From [Phialemoniopsis] sp. UDSM-2020 (taxonomy: Eukaryota; Ascomycota; Sordariomycetes; Thyridiales; Thyridiaceae), in assembly GCA_018873225.1 (NCBI GenBank), contig JAEILZ010000005.1, positions 1,736,001-1,800,000 of the forward strand: a stretch of DNA of 64,000 nucleotides, read 5' to 3'. The notes beneath the pieces are model-generated. The model saw only the letters and a program-made list of their open reading frames with translations, was not told the origin of the DNA and ran no database searches. Positions 44,201-55,332 of this stretch are shown one piece after another (the first letter of the stretch is position 1; every line of letters begins with the position of its first letter). Made by a program: the position numbers and the translations under genes.

Positions 44201-47200
44201 TCGGTCCAGAGTAAAGTTGTCGACCGGTCGCCCACTGTTGTTCACGACGCGTGTTACAGTGTCGCAATCAAACATTGGGACTGGTGGAATGCTCCGGCTT
44301 GTCTAGTCGGTGCCTTTGTCCCGAAGAGCTGGGCAGGAGGGCTATCAGTCGCAGCAATTCATCGCAAGATTGTGCCAACGCGCGCAACAGCACGAGACAA
44401 GTGACTGTTGCAACGGCCGCCGCGCCGTGCAAGACGAGCCAATCCTGATTGAAGAACGGTCGAGACTGGCATTTACAGTCTTCTTGGGGGCACTTGGAAG
44501 AATACCATGGCTTCATTCCTCCCCCACAAACAGAGACACAAGACACTGACTGACCCACAGTCGGACTGGGTTTCAAGTTGTGTTTGTGTTCCTTTCCATG
44601 GGATCACTGGGGATTTACCCCGACGATGTCAACTTCAAATAAACAGCTATGTACCGCCTGCAGGATGCCCCCTCGCGCTCATTACTCCTAAATTAATAAG
44701 AGTAGAGCACGCCAGACCGGAAAATACCAGGCTTGCGAGTTGTGAAGCAGGGTTTTATCAAAATTACTCTTTAGCAGCGTGATAGCGCAGCCGCGCGGGC
44801 AGGGGTCTCCACCCGCTTGTACACACAATCCATCTGGCTGTCGCTATTTGGAGAATCCCGATCCGATCAACTCTTGCGGCCATGCAATTGCCCTCGTTTC
44901 AGCCAGAAAGGGGCACAAGGTATCGACAAGTACCAATTCATAGACTCGGAGGAAAGCACTGTTGTCGAATTTCCACGACGCCGATAAGCTTCGGCCTGGG
45001 CTGTTGCATGCATTCTTCGGCACCGGGTAGCTATCTTCAATTGGCTTGGAGACTGCACAAAAGTACAAAACTGCCAGTACCGAACACCAAACAGCCTTGT
45101 CTTCAGCTGACAAGAGTGATGATCGACACCGTTCTCGTGCCTCCAACTTCAATGCTTGTCTGTTACCCTAGCAAGGCATTATGCTCTCCATGGCCACTCA
45201 CCGAGTGCATCATAAAGGTCACGTTGCAATAACGTCTCTGTCTCAACGTTCGTTGATGCCACTGCACGGATGACCCACCGCGGTGTCTTGTCAAAAAGAT
45301 CTACTCTCTCTCTCTCGGCGCTACCGGCCTTGCCGGGGGGTAGGTAGTGATCTGCTTGTATGTACGGGGCCGAGGTGTCGTTTTGAGCACTGGAAAAGTC
45401 TAAATTCGACGCCCCAGGACGAGTGTCGCTTTTCCTTCCATTACACTTTCACTAGATTTGCTGAAGGTGGCCTGATGTGAGTCCCGCTCCATCGGAAGTG
45501 CAACCCCCTCAAATTCCCACCCCGGCAACCATCTTCAACGGGCTTGACGGACACTCTTGTCGATCGACCGGGACCTCTTTGGCGATGTGCCATCCTTGCT
45601 GTCCACCGTCGCCGCCGCTCGCGGTGAAAGGATGCATGTAGGCGTTTGCAGAATCTTGAATGCCCAGCCACCCTGCGAGCTGCAAATGCATGCGTCGCAG
45701 ATTAAACCCTTGACGGCGGCGGCGACGACGACGACCGACGCATCAGGGTAGTACCACAGCCCACCCTTCTGCTCCCATGTGATCAACCCTCCAACAGCTC
45801 TCGTATTGGCCTGTCGGGCTGCATTGTTTTTGTGGTGGTTTGTCGCCAGAGCACCCGCCCGCGCAATTCCAGAGGCTCGTGTTCATAAAGAGGCCACTTC
45901 GTACCTGTAGGAATGTGAACACTATTTCATGCACATCCAGGGTCCAAAAAATCAATCCTTTTACAGATACCTGCCTGCCAACTCGCCCATTCGACCGCGG
46001 GTATCACGAGAAGACGCCAATCTTGCGACATGCCGCTGGGATATCGCCTCAATGGAGCGCCGAGGGACGCATCCGATGGCTCTGGTCACCTTGTCACCTG
46101 TGCGACCGACAGCTGCGCTTACGAATCTGACCCTCGATCGGTCGAGGATCATCGACGGCGTGCATTGTCATTCACAACCTCGCAGCACATGCATCCGCGG
46201 TCGGCGGTCCTTGGGGGGGGGGGGGGGGGGGTTGCCCGTGTAGAAGGTAGACCACCGAGCCCATGCACGCCGCTTCAATGTTGCCATGACCGTCTAAACC
46301 CACCTTGACTGTCTCTGCCGGGCGAGCTGCGGACTTTCACTGACCTTCCAAGTCTAACCCTTGTCCCCCACCAGCCCGCGTCGTATGCACTGGTCTCTGG
46401 ACCCTTTCAGGGATCACCCGGGCTGGGTCTGTCTGCCTGCATATGCAGCCTCATGCAGGATGAGGGACCACATACGTAGTTTTGAGTGTGCGTCCAGACC
46501 TGTTATCTTCAATTATTTTTTTCCACATCTCTCTGCGTCGAGCAACCGCAATGCCGCCCGTGGCTTGCCTGGCTGTTTCATCATGAACAAAGTGTCACAG
46601 AGCATGCCCGATGCTGTGGCAGGAGATCTGCAACTGACAAGAGCACACGACATCTGTATCCGGACATCTAAGAGGATCTACTCTTTGCCGTGCTCGCCCA
46701 TTGATCATCACCAGACCCGCAACGCTTCTGAGTTAAAAGTGCTTCTAGTTGCACCGGTCTTGCTTCCCCGCACTCATGTGGTTGCACATGGAAAATTTAG
46801 GCCCCGATGATCTAGGTAGCACCTCAATGTCCCATTAATCTGTGTCGAGCAGGTGGTGATGCACCTGATTGTAAAGGGTAGATAGTTCTAGGTCTTTGGT
46901 CGCCACTTGACACATGCTCGCCGTGCCGTGTGCCGAAGCCGAGAGATCCCTAGCCTCCAAGGGGGTTGGGCAACGACTGACATCGCCATTGCGTTACCCA
47001 AGATCCGAATGATTCACTACTCTGTTAGCCTGGCCGCTATCCTAATGCATTAGATCTTGACAGTGCGGAGGCTTCGCCGAGCATGGAGATAGGACGATAG
47101 CCTGCTCGAACGAGTAGGGCTTGAAGCTCTCATCTCACCCTAGGAACAGCGTAAGATGTAAAACGTCAGGGGATTCAAGATACATTTTGTCTGTATCTGA

Positions 47201-47697
47201 CCAACCCCTGACTTCGTCTCTTGTATCTAATCACGGTCTAAAAAATTGAGTAGCACGTCGCATTGAGTCCTTGAGCAGATCTCCGTGGCCGCCGTTTTGT
47301 GTACCACCGCCGTCCCGGCACCATCGGCAGGGCCACCTGGAACCCCCGGCGGCTAAAGAGGGGCTGAACACGGCTTGGCGGGGCCCCCCGGACCATCCCA
47401 ACCACCGAGATGCAAGCATCCCTGTCGCTTGTGCTGACGGCCCAGAATCCGGCGCCTCCTGTTCCAAACAATGATGATTTTCGTATCTCCTGACGCGGCG
47501 TATCATCAAGGAAAGACACTGGACGGCAAAGGAAAGTCTTCCCGGACATCGAGGAACACGGCACACTGGCTGCCAAACTATCTGGGTCTCCAGTAAGGCG
47601 CCTCGGGATCATCGCCCTGATGTAACGACTGGTCTCCAACAAGGGGAGCCAGCAACTCCGGTGCAAGCACGCATATCCACCCAGTCACTCATTCACC
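41290..47697. other. 6.4 kb divergent gap without a convincing gene
   Basis: It lies between the WSC gene (-) and the PLC-X gene (+). The first kilobase is probably a long pyrimidine-rich WSC leader and promoter (an S/T/P-rich frame at 41452-42033 is its low-complexity shadow). All other frames are short and overlapping and show no domain on either strand. Composition is close to the rest of the window, so it does not look like an AT-rich RIP-mutated repeat island. A 19-G tract lies at 46213-46231. Non-coding RNA or a diverged spliced gene cannot be ruled out. Confidence 0.5.
46213..46231 (+). repeat. 19-base G tract
   Basis: An uninterrupted run of G in non-coding sequence. It can form G-quadruplex structures and is prone to slippage and sequencing error, so its true length is uncertain. 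Confidence 0.9.
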
Positions 47698-48996
47698 ATG
47701 GCGGCGCCGGCGACGACCAGCCCCCGCTTCCGCTTCTACGCCATCCTCTCCCTCATGGCCCTGACCTCCCTCATCCTCATCTCCCAGATCTTCTCCTTCC
47801 CAGCCATCCCCTTGCCTGGTCTAGAGCACCCCTCGTCATCGGAGCAGCAAGATGATGCTGCTGCAGCACCGTCAAAGGCCCCTTCCTTCCGGAACTACAC
47901 CTCGGCCCACTCCTTCGACGCCGATGCCGCCGACTTCCCGGATTGGATGGCCCGCCTGCCGGACTCGGCCTCGGTCGCCCACCTGTCCATCCCGGGCACC
48001 CACGACACGCTGACCCACCGCCTCGACGACCAGGGGTATCAGTGCCAGAACCACCCGCTCGCCGCGCAGCTGCGCGCCGGCGTGCGCTACCTCGACCTGC
48101 GCCTGCGCCTCAACGCCGCCGGGACTTTACTCGTGTACCACGCCGCCGCCTACACGGGGTACACCTACGCCGACGTGCTGCTCACGGCTTTCGCCTTTCT
48201 CGACGAGCACCCGTCCGAGGGTCTCGTCCTGCGCGTCAAGGAGGAAGGCCGGCCTGTGGATAATGACCACCCGGAGGATTTCTCGCCCACCGTGCCGAAG
48301 CAGAAGCCCGGGGCCGGGGCTGAGGGAGTGAAGTCGAACCGCACGTTCGAAGAGGCGTTCAACTACTACCGCCTCGAGGATCCGCGCACGGCGCCCGGGT
48401 GCGCCAAGCACCTCCTCCTGTCCACCAACCAGACCCGTCGCACCAAGGCCGGCAGCGGGGACGGTGACGAGATGCCCATCCCGTCGCTCGGCGAGCTGCG
48501 CGGCAAGGCCATGGTTCTGCAGGAGTTCAAATCCCCGGGCAACGACGGCGGCCGGCCCTACGGCATCCCCTGGCGGTCGGAGCAGCTGCGCGTCGAGGAC
48601 TACTGGGTCATCGCCAACGCGTCCTACCTCGACGACAAGTGGGACGCCATCCGCGAGAACCTCGAGCTCGCCGCCAACTCTTCGACGGCCAGCAAGGCGG
48701 ACCAGAGGCTGTACATCTCGCACCTGAGCGCCTCGGTCGGCGTCCTGCCCATCGAGGCGGCGGCGGGCCCGCTCGACTACCCTTCCATCGCCGGCATGAA
48801 CGACCGCACGGGGCAGTGGCTCACGGCCACGCAGAACAGCGGGCTGACGGGCATCGTGATCGCCGACTTCCCCGGCAAGGCCCTGTTCGAGGCCATCCTC
48901 TCGCACAACGACTGGCTGGTGCCCAGCAGCCAGCGGCAGAAGCAGAAGCGTCGATGGCGGAGCCGGGGCACCGCACCCATGGGCTTCAGGTTATAG
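47698..48996 (+). CDS. PI-specific phospholipase C X-domain protein (bacterial/GPI-PLC type)
   Basis: A single exon encodes 432 residues. An N-terminal hydrophobic segment (FYAILSLMALTSLILISQIF) acts as signal or anchor. The PLC-X TIM barrel follows: LSIPGTHDTLTH with the first catalytic histidine at about H102, GVRYLDLRLRL, and the second histidine in LLVYHAAAY (about H148). No C2, EF-hand or Y domain is present, so this is the small bacterial-like class that cleaves phosphatidylinositol or GPI anchors, not the signalling PLC. N-glycosylation sites (NYT, NRT, NQT, NSS) fit a secretory-route protein. The C-terminus is basic. Coding sequence is strikingly GC-rich at third positions, leaving long open frames on the opposite strand that I do not call. 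Confidence 0.87.
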   Translation: MAAPATTSPRFRFYAILSLMALTSLILISQIFSFPAIPLPGLEHPSSSEQQDDAAAAPSKAPSFRNYTSAHSFDADAADFPDWMARLPDSASVAHLSIPGTHDTLTHRLDDQGYQCQNHPLAAQLRAGVRYLDLRLRLNAAGTLLVYHAAAYTGYTYADVLLTAFAFLDEHPSEGLVLRVKEEGRPVDNDHPEDFSPTVPKQKPGAGAEGVKSNRTFEEAFNYYRLEDPRTAPGCAKHLLLSTNQTRRTKAGSGDGDEMPIPSLGELRGKAMVLQEFKSPGNDGGRPYGIPWRSEQLRVEDYWVIANASYLDDKWDAIRENLELAANSSTASKADQRLYISHLSASVGVLPIEAAAGPLDYPSIAGMNDRTGQWLTATQNSGLTGIVIADFPGKALFEAILSHNDWLVPSSQRQKQKRRWRSRGTAPMGFRL

Positions 48997-49775
48997 GCCC
49001 CTGAGGGCCAGCTTGAGGTCGCGCACGACGGCCTGGATGCGCCGGCCGGTGTGGTAGAGGTAGTAGCGACCCTCGTGTCTCAGCCAGGCGTAGAAGGCCA
49101 GGGGGTCGTCGGCGACGATCAGCTGTACGAAAAGGAAGTTGTATCGGCGTACCCGTGTCATGTTCAGTGGCGAATAGATAGAACTGCCATGGTGTCGATC
49201 AATTAGGGATATGTACAAGAAGGGCTGAATGTATATAAGACCACGGATTGTAATGATACTGTATATTGAGTTGGGGGCTGCCAAGGAAGGACGGAGAATG
49301 GGTTGGGGTAGCCAGACAACATGTTCCCACGGTAAGCATATACACAAGCGCCATGTACACGAGCATATTTTCTTTAAATAGACGAACATAGAGTTTACCA
49401 GTTGGTTTTTAATCATGTAGGATATCCAAGCAAAGCATTTCTGTAATTCAAATTCCCAAAGTCGTGCCAACCAGGGGCCCGACGAGCTACGAGTTTTCGC
49501 TGGCTCTATTTACACATGATTGTACGCCTGATATACCGTTTCAAAAATACCACACAGATAACCCCTTGGCGCAAACATGAAAATCCAAATTCCCATCCAC
49601 GTCCACTTCATTTCCTCATTCCCCATGTGTGTGCCAAGCGGCATCCATCCCATGCACTTCCAAGTGCTCACAATAAAAGTCCTAAAAGTAACGTGTTCCA
49701 TCTCCTAATATACCGAGGGCGGAGGGATGAGAAGAGTAAAAGGGTTAGAAATCTGCGTGAAGAATGGCGTAAGTC
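48997..49775. other. Convergent 3' region, no gene
   Basis: AT-richer than the flanking genes. It should hold the 3' ends of the PLC-X and Kelch genes. Nothing else is supported. Confidence 0.5.
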
Positions 49776-52700
49776 CTAGACCGACGGACTTCCGTGCCGG
49801 CTCTGGTTCTCGATCTGCTGGACTATCTCCATCACGCGTGACGCCGGTCGCTTAAGTCTCACCGCTTCGGCGGTCATAAGGGGCGACGGCGGATCGTCGT
49901 GGCTGTTGCTCCGCTCCAAACCAAAGTCGGGCGCCGATGCCATCGGTGGCGACATGGGTTTGACGTCTTCCCACTCGTCCTCATCGTAGTAATCTGAATG
50001 GCGTTTCTCCGCTGCGTCGTGCACCGGGTCCGTCTTCTCCAAGTCTTCCCCCCTCACCATCGGTGGAGTTGGCACACGCATGATATCGTGGCTATCTCCG
50101 TCCCAAGGCACCTTTTCGCTGATAATCGGGTCTAGGTAGCTGGGCCCATCCATGAGGTCCCCATGCTCGCGCGCCGGTGTGATAAATGGCTCTGGCTCCG
50201 GTGCATGCATGTGACTTTGCTCACCGAGATCCATCTCTTGCTCGTCACTCTGGGTGTTCCTTGTGCCAAATACCTCGGCCTCCTCTTCCTCTTTCTCCAC
50301 CTCCGCGTTGACAACGCGGAGCTTGTCTCGCGGCACCGTGAACATGATCTGCACCATGCGTTGCTCTACCGCCCGTTCCACATCCCACTCGTCGGTTGGG
50401 CCGTTCTTCTCATGGATCGAAGCTTGGTCCCAATCCGCACGGCCTTGCTTTCGTCGCAATAGGGTTGCATTGGGCATTTCAGCCAAACCGACGTTTCGGG
50501 GTTCGTAATCACCACTGCTGCTTCCCAAGCTGCGTGACGGGCTGCCGTCACGGCTTGTCCCAGAAGATCCTGTTCCAGAAGAGCTAAACACTCGCCGCAA
50601 GCTTCCAAACCAGCTCCGTCGCGGTGGCTTGCTCTTGCTGGGGCTCCCCGGGAGCCCGATATAGTCATCATCATCCCGCGCAGCTTCATCTCGAGACCTG
50701 CCATGCAACAGGGAAGGCCCCTCGGCTTGTAGCGCTGGGAACGTTGTCTTGGCTGTGTTGTAGGTGTGACTGCTGTTGCTGCTTCCGGAGCTGCTTCCCA
50801 GTCGCCCATCCTCCTTCGTGACCGGCACGGACCCAATACCCAGGCGCATTGAAGCAGACCGTGAGACATTCTGCATGAAGCTGAGGGCACTCTTGTCTGA
50901 TAGGTTGCTAGCAGTCCTCGCCTCGTCATCTCCATTAAAGCTGGCGTTGGTAGGACTGCTTGCCTTCGACCTTGTGCTGGGCCGTCTGGTTGGCGAAAGT
51001 CGCCGGGAATGTTGCGCCGTCACGCCCTGACCGCCGTACCTAGCGGCCATCATGACGTCTCCGGTATCAACATCCGAAACCCAATCTTGCACCTCACGAT
51101 CCTGTCTTTTTGCGTCAGGACTTGGGGTAGCCAAGGAGCGGATGCTATTAGCACCGGTTCCTGCAGCCCCCGTGGGAGTCATGAATGGATCCTCATTCTC
51201 GGGGCTCTCCAGTGGGAGCACATCACCGTCCTCATCAGCTTCGTAAATGGGATGGATATTTCCTGCGCCTCGTTGACCCGCGCGAGACTCGTAATCGGCT
51301 ATGGTTGTCGGCTGGTATAATCCCCGAGCGGCGTTGCGCAAAGGCTTCCTCAAAACTTGATTCGGATGCGGCAAGGGCTGGAAAGTCTGCTGATCTGACC
51401 TAGAGCCGCGCAGCGACTCGTACCCAAGAGAGCGCCCGCCCCTTACGTAGGGATCATCCCCTCCGGTATACCAACTTCTAGCTGCGGAGCCCCATTCAAA
51501 TGGGAAAGCTGGCCCCCTGTCGACCTCCGTCATTTCATCATCTTCTGCGTGAAGGAATTGGGCGTGATCTTGGGCCAATGCTCTCACTGCATCATCACGC
51601 CTTCGTGACTGCCTCCGATGGCGCCGCCGTAGACAAAAACCGAGCGCTAGGAGGAGAAGTAGTAAGGGAATACCAAGACCCAGTCCTAGGCCCAAACCTA
51701 GCTTCGTAGACTTCGTGCCGGAGCTGGATGGTGAGTTCTTCCCGCTAGTGGAGTCGTGAGATGGATTTGTATAAGTGCTTGACCATGTCAGGCTGGTCAG
51801 GTTCAAGAACATTGGCGTAGTGTCGCGCTTGGAAGTTGTTCCAGAGATGCCGTATCCGCCATAGATCATCATCATATTGCCCGGGAGGAGAGCTGCAGCG
51901 TGACCATAAACTCCGGGCCCTGAAGGCTGCGAGCTTGGTATGCTCCACTGCCACTGTCCATAGCCAGCTCCCATCTCTAATATGGCCAGCTGTGGTTCTG
52001 CCGCCTGGGAGGTGTCGCCGACCCATCCGCCAAGGATAACGAGCGAACTTCCGTCCTCACTTAGAACAGCTGTATGCCCAGATCTGCTGTCTACACTGGT
52101 AGGTAATGATCTCTTGACAACGCCCTCTTTTCTGGTCAATTCAGTGTTGGCCGTCTCCGGGGCGCTGATGGGTGTGAAAGACCAGTTCTCTTCCGGCAAG
52201 CTCCAGACCGCAGCTGTACTCATGTTGATGAAGGCTTGCTTGGTGTGCCCTCCCAAGAGTACATAGTTGACCTGCTGCGTCACGATACCGGACCGATTGG
52301 TGATCGATGGTGTCAGAGATGTAAACGTGAAGCCAGCTTCTGCGATAGGAGGCCCTTTGCTGGTGATGAGACCCGCGGTGTATGATGTGGCCGAGCCTGG
52401 GGTCAGCTTGAGCATTTGATTGGAGTACTGGCCGGAGCTCTGCCATGTAGAGGCGGTTCTTCCGTCTGATGACGGGCACGTCCCGCCATAAGAGTAGATG
52501 ACAGGCTGGGAAACGGTGGGTTCGAGCTGGGAGGAGAATGCGAGATTCTGGCCCAGAAAGTATGGTCCAAGCTTGTCGGTGCTCAGCTTGCTTGATGCTG
52601 AGATGGAGTAAGTGGTCCATGACTCTGTGGATGCTGCAGTTGAAGTTGAGTTGGGTGGCGTGAAGGTCCAGATTTTGGTGTTGGATCCGGAAGAGCAATC

Positions 52701-53084
52701 GCCAGCGAATACTGCGATGGTGCCATTCTCAAGTATCGACGAGGAGAAGGCAGTAGTAGCACTGCTAGAAGAGTCCAAGAAAGGCAGGCCAGGCTGAATA
52801 GTGTTGAATTTGAGAGATGCAGCATCTAAGGACGATGATATATCGAGAGACTGCAAGTCTACCGTGTTGCCGTTGGGGGTAATGAGGTAGGCAAGGTGGC
52901 CATCTTGCTGTGTCGACAACCCCTCTGAGGGGGGCACGAGAAAGGTCGACGGCGCATAAGGAAAGGAGTCCGGTGATGCCATCGCCGTTGATACGAAAAC
53001 TACGGCAAGCACGATGTTCTGGATGAGCGTGGTGGGCGCCAATAAAGCCCCCTTTCGACACGAAGGCCGCACACCTTGAAGCAT
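49776..53084 (-). CDS. Kelch-type beta-propeller single-pass membrane protein
   Basis: A single exon encodes 1,102 residues. An N-terminal hydrophobic signal (LIQNIVLAVVFVSTAMA) leads a luminal/extracellular half with Kelch-like repeats: SRSGHTAVLSEDGSSLVILGGWVGD and GVYGHAAALLPGNMMMIYGGYG are the clearest. One span at about 464-484 is preceded by repeated LG (GLGLGLGLGIPLLLLLLALGF) and followed by RRRHRR. The cytosolic half of about 610 residues is mostly disordered, with a conserved-looking piece (DVERAVEQRMVQIMFTVPRD) and an acidic coiled stretch. Fungal proteins of this layout are usually left as galactose-oxidase/Kelch hypothetical proteins. A role in cell polarity or wall sensing is a guess. 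The start is the first ATG; a later start at MASPDSF would remove the signal. Confidence 0.85.
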   Translation of the reverse strand: MLQGVRPSCRKGALLAPTTLIQNIVLAVVFVSTAMASPDSFPYAPSTFLVPPSEGLSTQQDGHLAYLITPNGNTVDLQSLDISSSLDAASLKFNTIQPGLPFLDSSSSATTAFSSSILENGTIAVFAGDCSSGSNTKIWTFTPPNSTSTAASTESWTTYSISASSKLSTDKLGPYFLGQNLAFSSQLEPTVSQPVIYSYGGTCPSSDGRTASTWQSSGQYSNQMLKLTPGSATSYTAGLITSKGPPIAEAGFTFTSLTPSITNRSGIVTQQVNYVLLGGHTKQAFINMSTAAVWSLPEENWSFTPISAPETANTELTRKEGVVKRSLPTSVDSRSGHTAVLSEDGSSLVILGGWVGDTSQAAEPQLAILEMGAGYGQWQWSIPSSQPSGPGVYGHAAALLPGNMMMIYGGYGISGTTSKRDTTPMFLNLTSLTWSSTYTNPSHDSTSGKNSPSSSGTKSTKLGLGLGLGLGIPLLLLLLALGFCLRRRHRRQSRRRDDAVRALAQDHAQFLHAEDDEMTEVDRGPAFPFEWGSAARSWYTGGDDPYVRGGRSLGYESLRGSRSDQQTFQPLPHPNQVLRKPLRNAARGLYQPTTIADYESRAGQRGAGNIHPIYEADEDGDVLPLESPENEDPFMTPTGAAGTGANSIRSLATPSPDAKRQDREVQDWVSDVDTGDVMMAARYGGQGVTAQHSRRLSPTRRPSTRSKASSPTNASFNGDDEARTASNLSDKSALSFMQNVSRSASMRLGIGSVPVTKEDGRLGSSSGSSNSSHTYNTAKTTFPALQAEGPSLLHGRSRDEAARDDDDYIGLPGSPSKSKPPRRSWFGSLRRVFSSSGTGSSGTSRDGSPSRSLGSSSGDYEPRNVGLAEMPNATLLRRKQGRADWDQASIHEKNGPTDEWDVERAVEQRMVQIMFTVPRDKLRVVNAEVEKEEEEAEVFGTRNTQSDEQEMDLGEQSHMHAPEPEPFITPAREHGDLMDGPSYLDPIISEKVPWDGDSHDIMRVPTPPMVRGEDLEKTDPVHDAAEKRHSDYYDEDEWEDVKPMSPPMASAPDFGLERSNSHDDPPSPLMTAEAVRLKRPASRVMEIVQQIENQSRHGSPSV

Positions 53085-53946
53085 CAGGACGATTGGTGAG
53101 GCCGGGAATGCGGTCTCGTCTCAGACCATGGCTGTTCTTCCCGCGCAGGTTTCAAGCCGCACTTGGCGAGATGTCGAATGTTGCGTGTCCGTGATATCCA
53201 CTGTAGTAATCCGGGGTTCGTGATATCTTCAACCTGGTAAAGAAGCAAGGTGTTTCATGGCACTACAGGTCGTGAAGGCTCCACGGGATGATGAGTTGGC
53301 AAGGTGAGCACGGTTCAGACAAGCAGGGAAGGATACGAAAAGACAAGCGACAAGCAGACGGTTCTCTTCAACGGAAGATCAACATTGGCGACGATGGGCG
53401 GGTCAGAAGCCACAATGGAGACCAGCGCTAGTCGCCAGGGAAGCCAAGCGGATCTGGACTCACTCGATGCAACATGGATTGCGACTTGTGACCCATATCG
53501 TCTGCGAGGGAGCCAATCACAGGTTGTGATTGGCATGTGGTGAGAATCGTGGGATGGTGGGATGTGTTGTGGTCCCCTAGATTTGGCGGTTGACCGAGCA
53601 ACAAATTATACGTAGAACAGGCATGAGTGAGTCTGTGCGCCACCCCCATAATTATCCGCAGCTTCTCCACTCACGACTTTCAATCGCATCAGTTGGCACT
53701 GAGATCCCACTGAGCATCAATGCGCCATTGACAAAAGACTCAAGAGACGTTGCGTCTTGAATCATGCTACGGTGTGTGTGTCGGGGGAACCTTCGTTTTC
53801 TCAACCCATCATAAAGCAATTCGCAAGCCTGTGGGATTGCAGACGATGAAAGAAACACCAATCTTGAATCCAAAGAATGCAGCAATCCTCATTAACTAAC
53901 TAAGACCAATTAATCAAAGAACTTTCAAGACCGCTATCTCCTAAGA
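53085..53946. other. Intergenic region, no gene supported
   Basis: Upstream of the Kelch gene and downstream of the coiled-coil gene, both minus strand. Small frames overlap and have no domain. Confidence 0.5.
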
Positions 53947-55332
53947 TTACTCCTCTGCTGAATCCTGGCCTTGACGACGCTGCTTCCCGACTGCGTCGTC
54001 TCCTATCTCGTCCTGCAATTCCGCGTACCTTCGCTTCCAGCGAGCTAACTCTATGTCCTTCTTGTACAACTCCTTATCCTTCTTTTCAACCTGTGTTTTC
54101 CAGTACCCCACCTGCTCGAGCTGCGTATCGTACCGCTTCTCCATATCTGACGCCCAGTGCCTCGAGCGCGGCGCCGGGACAGTCACCACAGTCGGCTTGT
54201 TCTCGAGGTCCCTGGTCGCCGTGATGTTGGGGTGCTCGCTGTGCACGGGCGTGATGTAGATCAGGCTCTTGCCCAGGCCCGTCTGGCGGTAGTACCGCGT
54301 CTTGACGTCGATGAACACAAAGCCGCACTCGTACTCCTTGTCGAGCTCGGTGTGGTCCTTGTCTCTCCACAGGCGCTCTCCCGCGACGCCGGCCTCGCGC
54401 CACAGCTGCGCCTGGTGCTGTGCCAGCTTCTCCTTGCGGTCGAGCTGGCCGTGAATCAGGTTAAACACATCGTCGCCGGCATTGGTCAGTAACCAACGGT
54501 CCTGCGGGTAGGCCGGGACGCGCCCCTCTGTCCGCGCCTCTAGGCCCTGAGCGCTCAGGTGCTGCAGGGTCTCCTGAGCACCGTCCTGCAGGACGTCGAG
54601 GGCTTGAGCGTAGCTGATCTCGAGCTCATGCATGCGGTTGGTGAGGCGCTGGGTGTGCATCAGCCACTGGCCGACGAGTGTGTTGCGAGCGGCGGACATA
54701 TCCTTCTCGTCGTAGTCCTCGTCGAGCGGGAGGATGGACAGCAGGCCGCCCGTCTGGCTGTACTCGTGGTCCAAGCGCTCGAGGCAGGCGTTGGCGTGCA
54801 AGAGAAGGTTGTGGTGACTGGCGTAGGGCTTCCGCAGGGCATACTTGGCGCGCACAACATGCTCAGTCAAGGGGCAGTGCAGCTTGGTGCCGAAGACGTC
54901 GTGGTGAGACTTGATCTGGTTGACGAGGTTGTTCATAGAGGTGAAGTGGGTGCTGTCCTTAGTCTCATACGGCTTTCTCATGTCGAAGAGCCAGTCGAAG
55001 CGATCATTGTCTTCGAGTTTAGCTTTGTCAGCTGGAGGCGAATCTTCCTCGGACTTGCTGGCATCACGCACCACTAGCTTCTCGTTGGAGTTACCAGGGC
55101 AGAGCAAGCAGATCGCGTATGCAAGAGACTGAGCGTGAAGCTTCAGGCTCGCAAGCGTTGGTGGGCGGCCCGGCGTTGAGAAGAAAGAACAGTTCATGTG
55201 CTCAAGCATATCTCTATGCGCATTATTCTGCCTGGACCATTCAGAAAAATAAGGAAGGGCATAGTCATTTCCAGGAATCAAGCCAATCCGTGACGCATTC
55301 TGGTCGGTGTCTTGCTCCTGGTTGTGCGACAT
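53947..55332 (-). CDS. Hypothetical protein with C-terminal coiled coil
   Basis: A single exon encodes 461 residues, with no signal peptide or membrane span. I do not recognise the family. The N-terminal half is mixed alpha/beta with conserved-looking runs (FSEWSRQNNAHRDMLEHMN, WLFDMRKPYETKDSTHFTS). A helical stretch follows (LTNRMHELEISYAQALDVLQDGAQE), then a beta-rich segment (YECGFVFIDVKTRYYRQTG). The last 70 residues form a strongly charged coiled coil (QVGYWKTQVEKKDKELYKKD...ARWKRRYAELQDEI). It is probably a soluble cytosolic or nuclear protein. The well-kept long frame and normal composition favour a real gene. Confidence 0.7.
   Translation of the reverse strand: MSHNQEQDTDQNASRIGLIPGNDYALPYFSEWSRQNNAHRDMLEHMNCSFFSTPGRPPTLASLKLHAQSLAYAICLLCPGNSNEKLVVRDASKSEEDSPPADKAKLEDNDRFDWLFDMRKPYETKDSTHFTSMNNLVNQIKSHHDVFGTKLHCPLTEHVVRAKYALRKPYASHHNLLLHANACLERLDHEYSQTGGLLSILPLDEDYDEKDMSAARNTLVGQWLMHTQRLTNRMHELEISYAQALDVLQDGAQETLQHLSAQGLEARTEGRVPAYPQDRWLLTNAGDDVFNLIHGQLDRKEKLAQHQAQLWREAGVAGERLWRDKDHTELDKEYECGFVFIDVKTRYYRQTGLGKSLIYITPVHSEHPNITATRDLENKPTVVTVPAPRSRHWASDMEKRYDTQLEQVGYWKTQVEKKDKELYKKDIELARWKRRYAELQDEIGDDAVGKQRRQGQDSAEE

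Noticed and set aside
48127..48906. 259-codon open frame opposite the PLC-X gene
   Set aside because: It is a shadow of a GC-rich coding sequence: rich in R, G, V and A, with no domain, while the other strand has clear PLC-X motifs.
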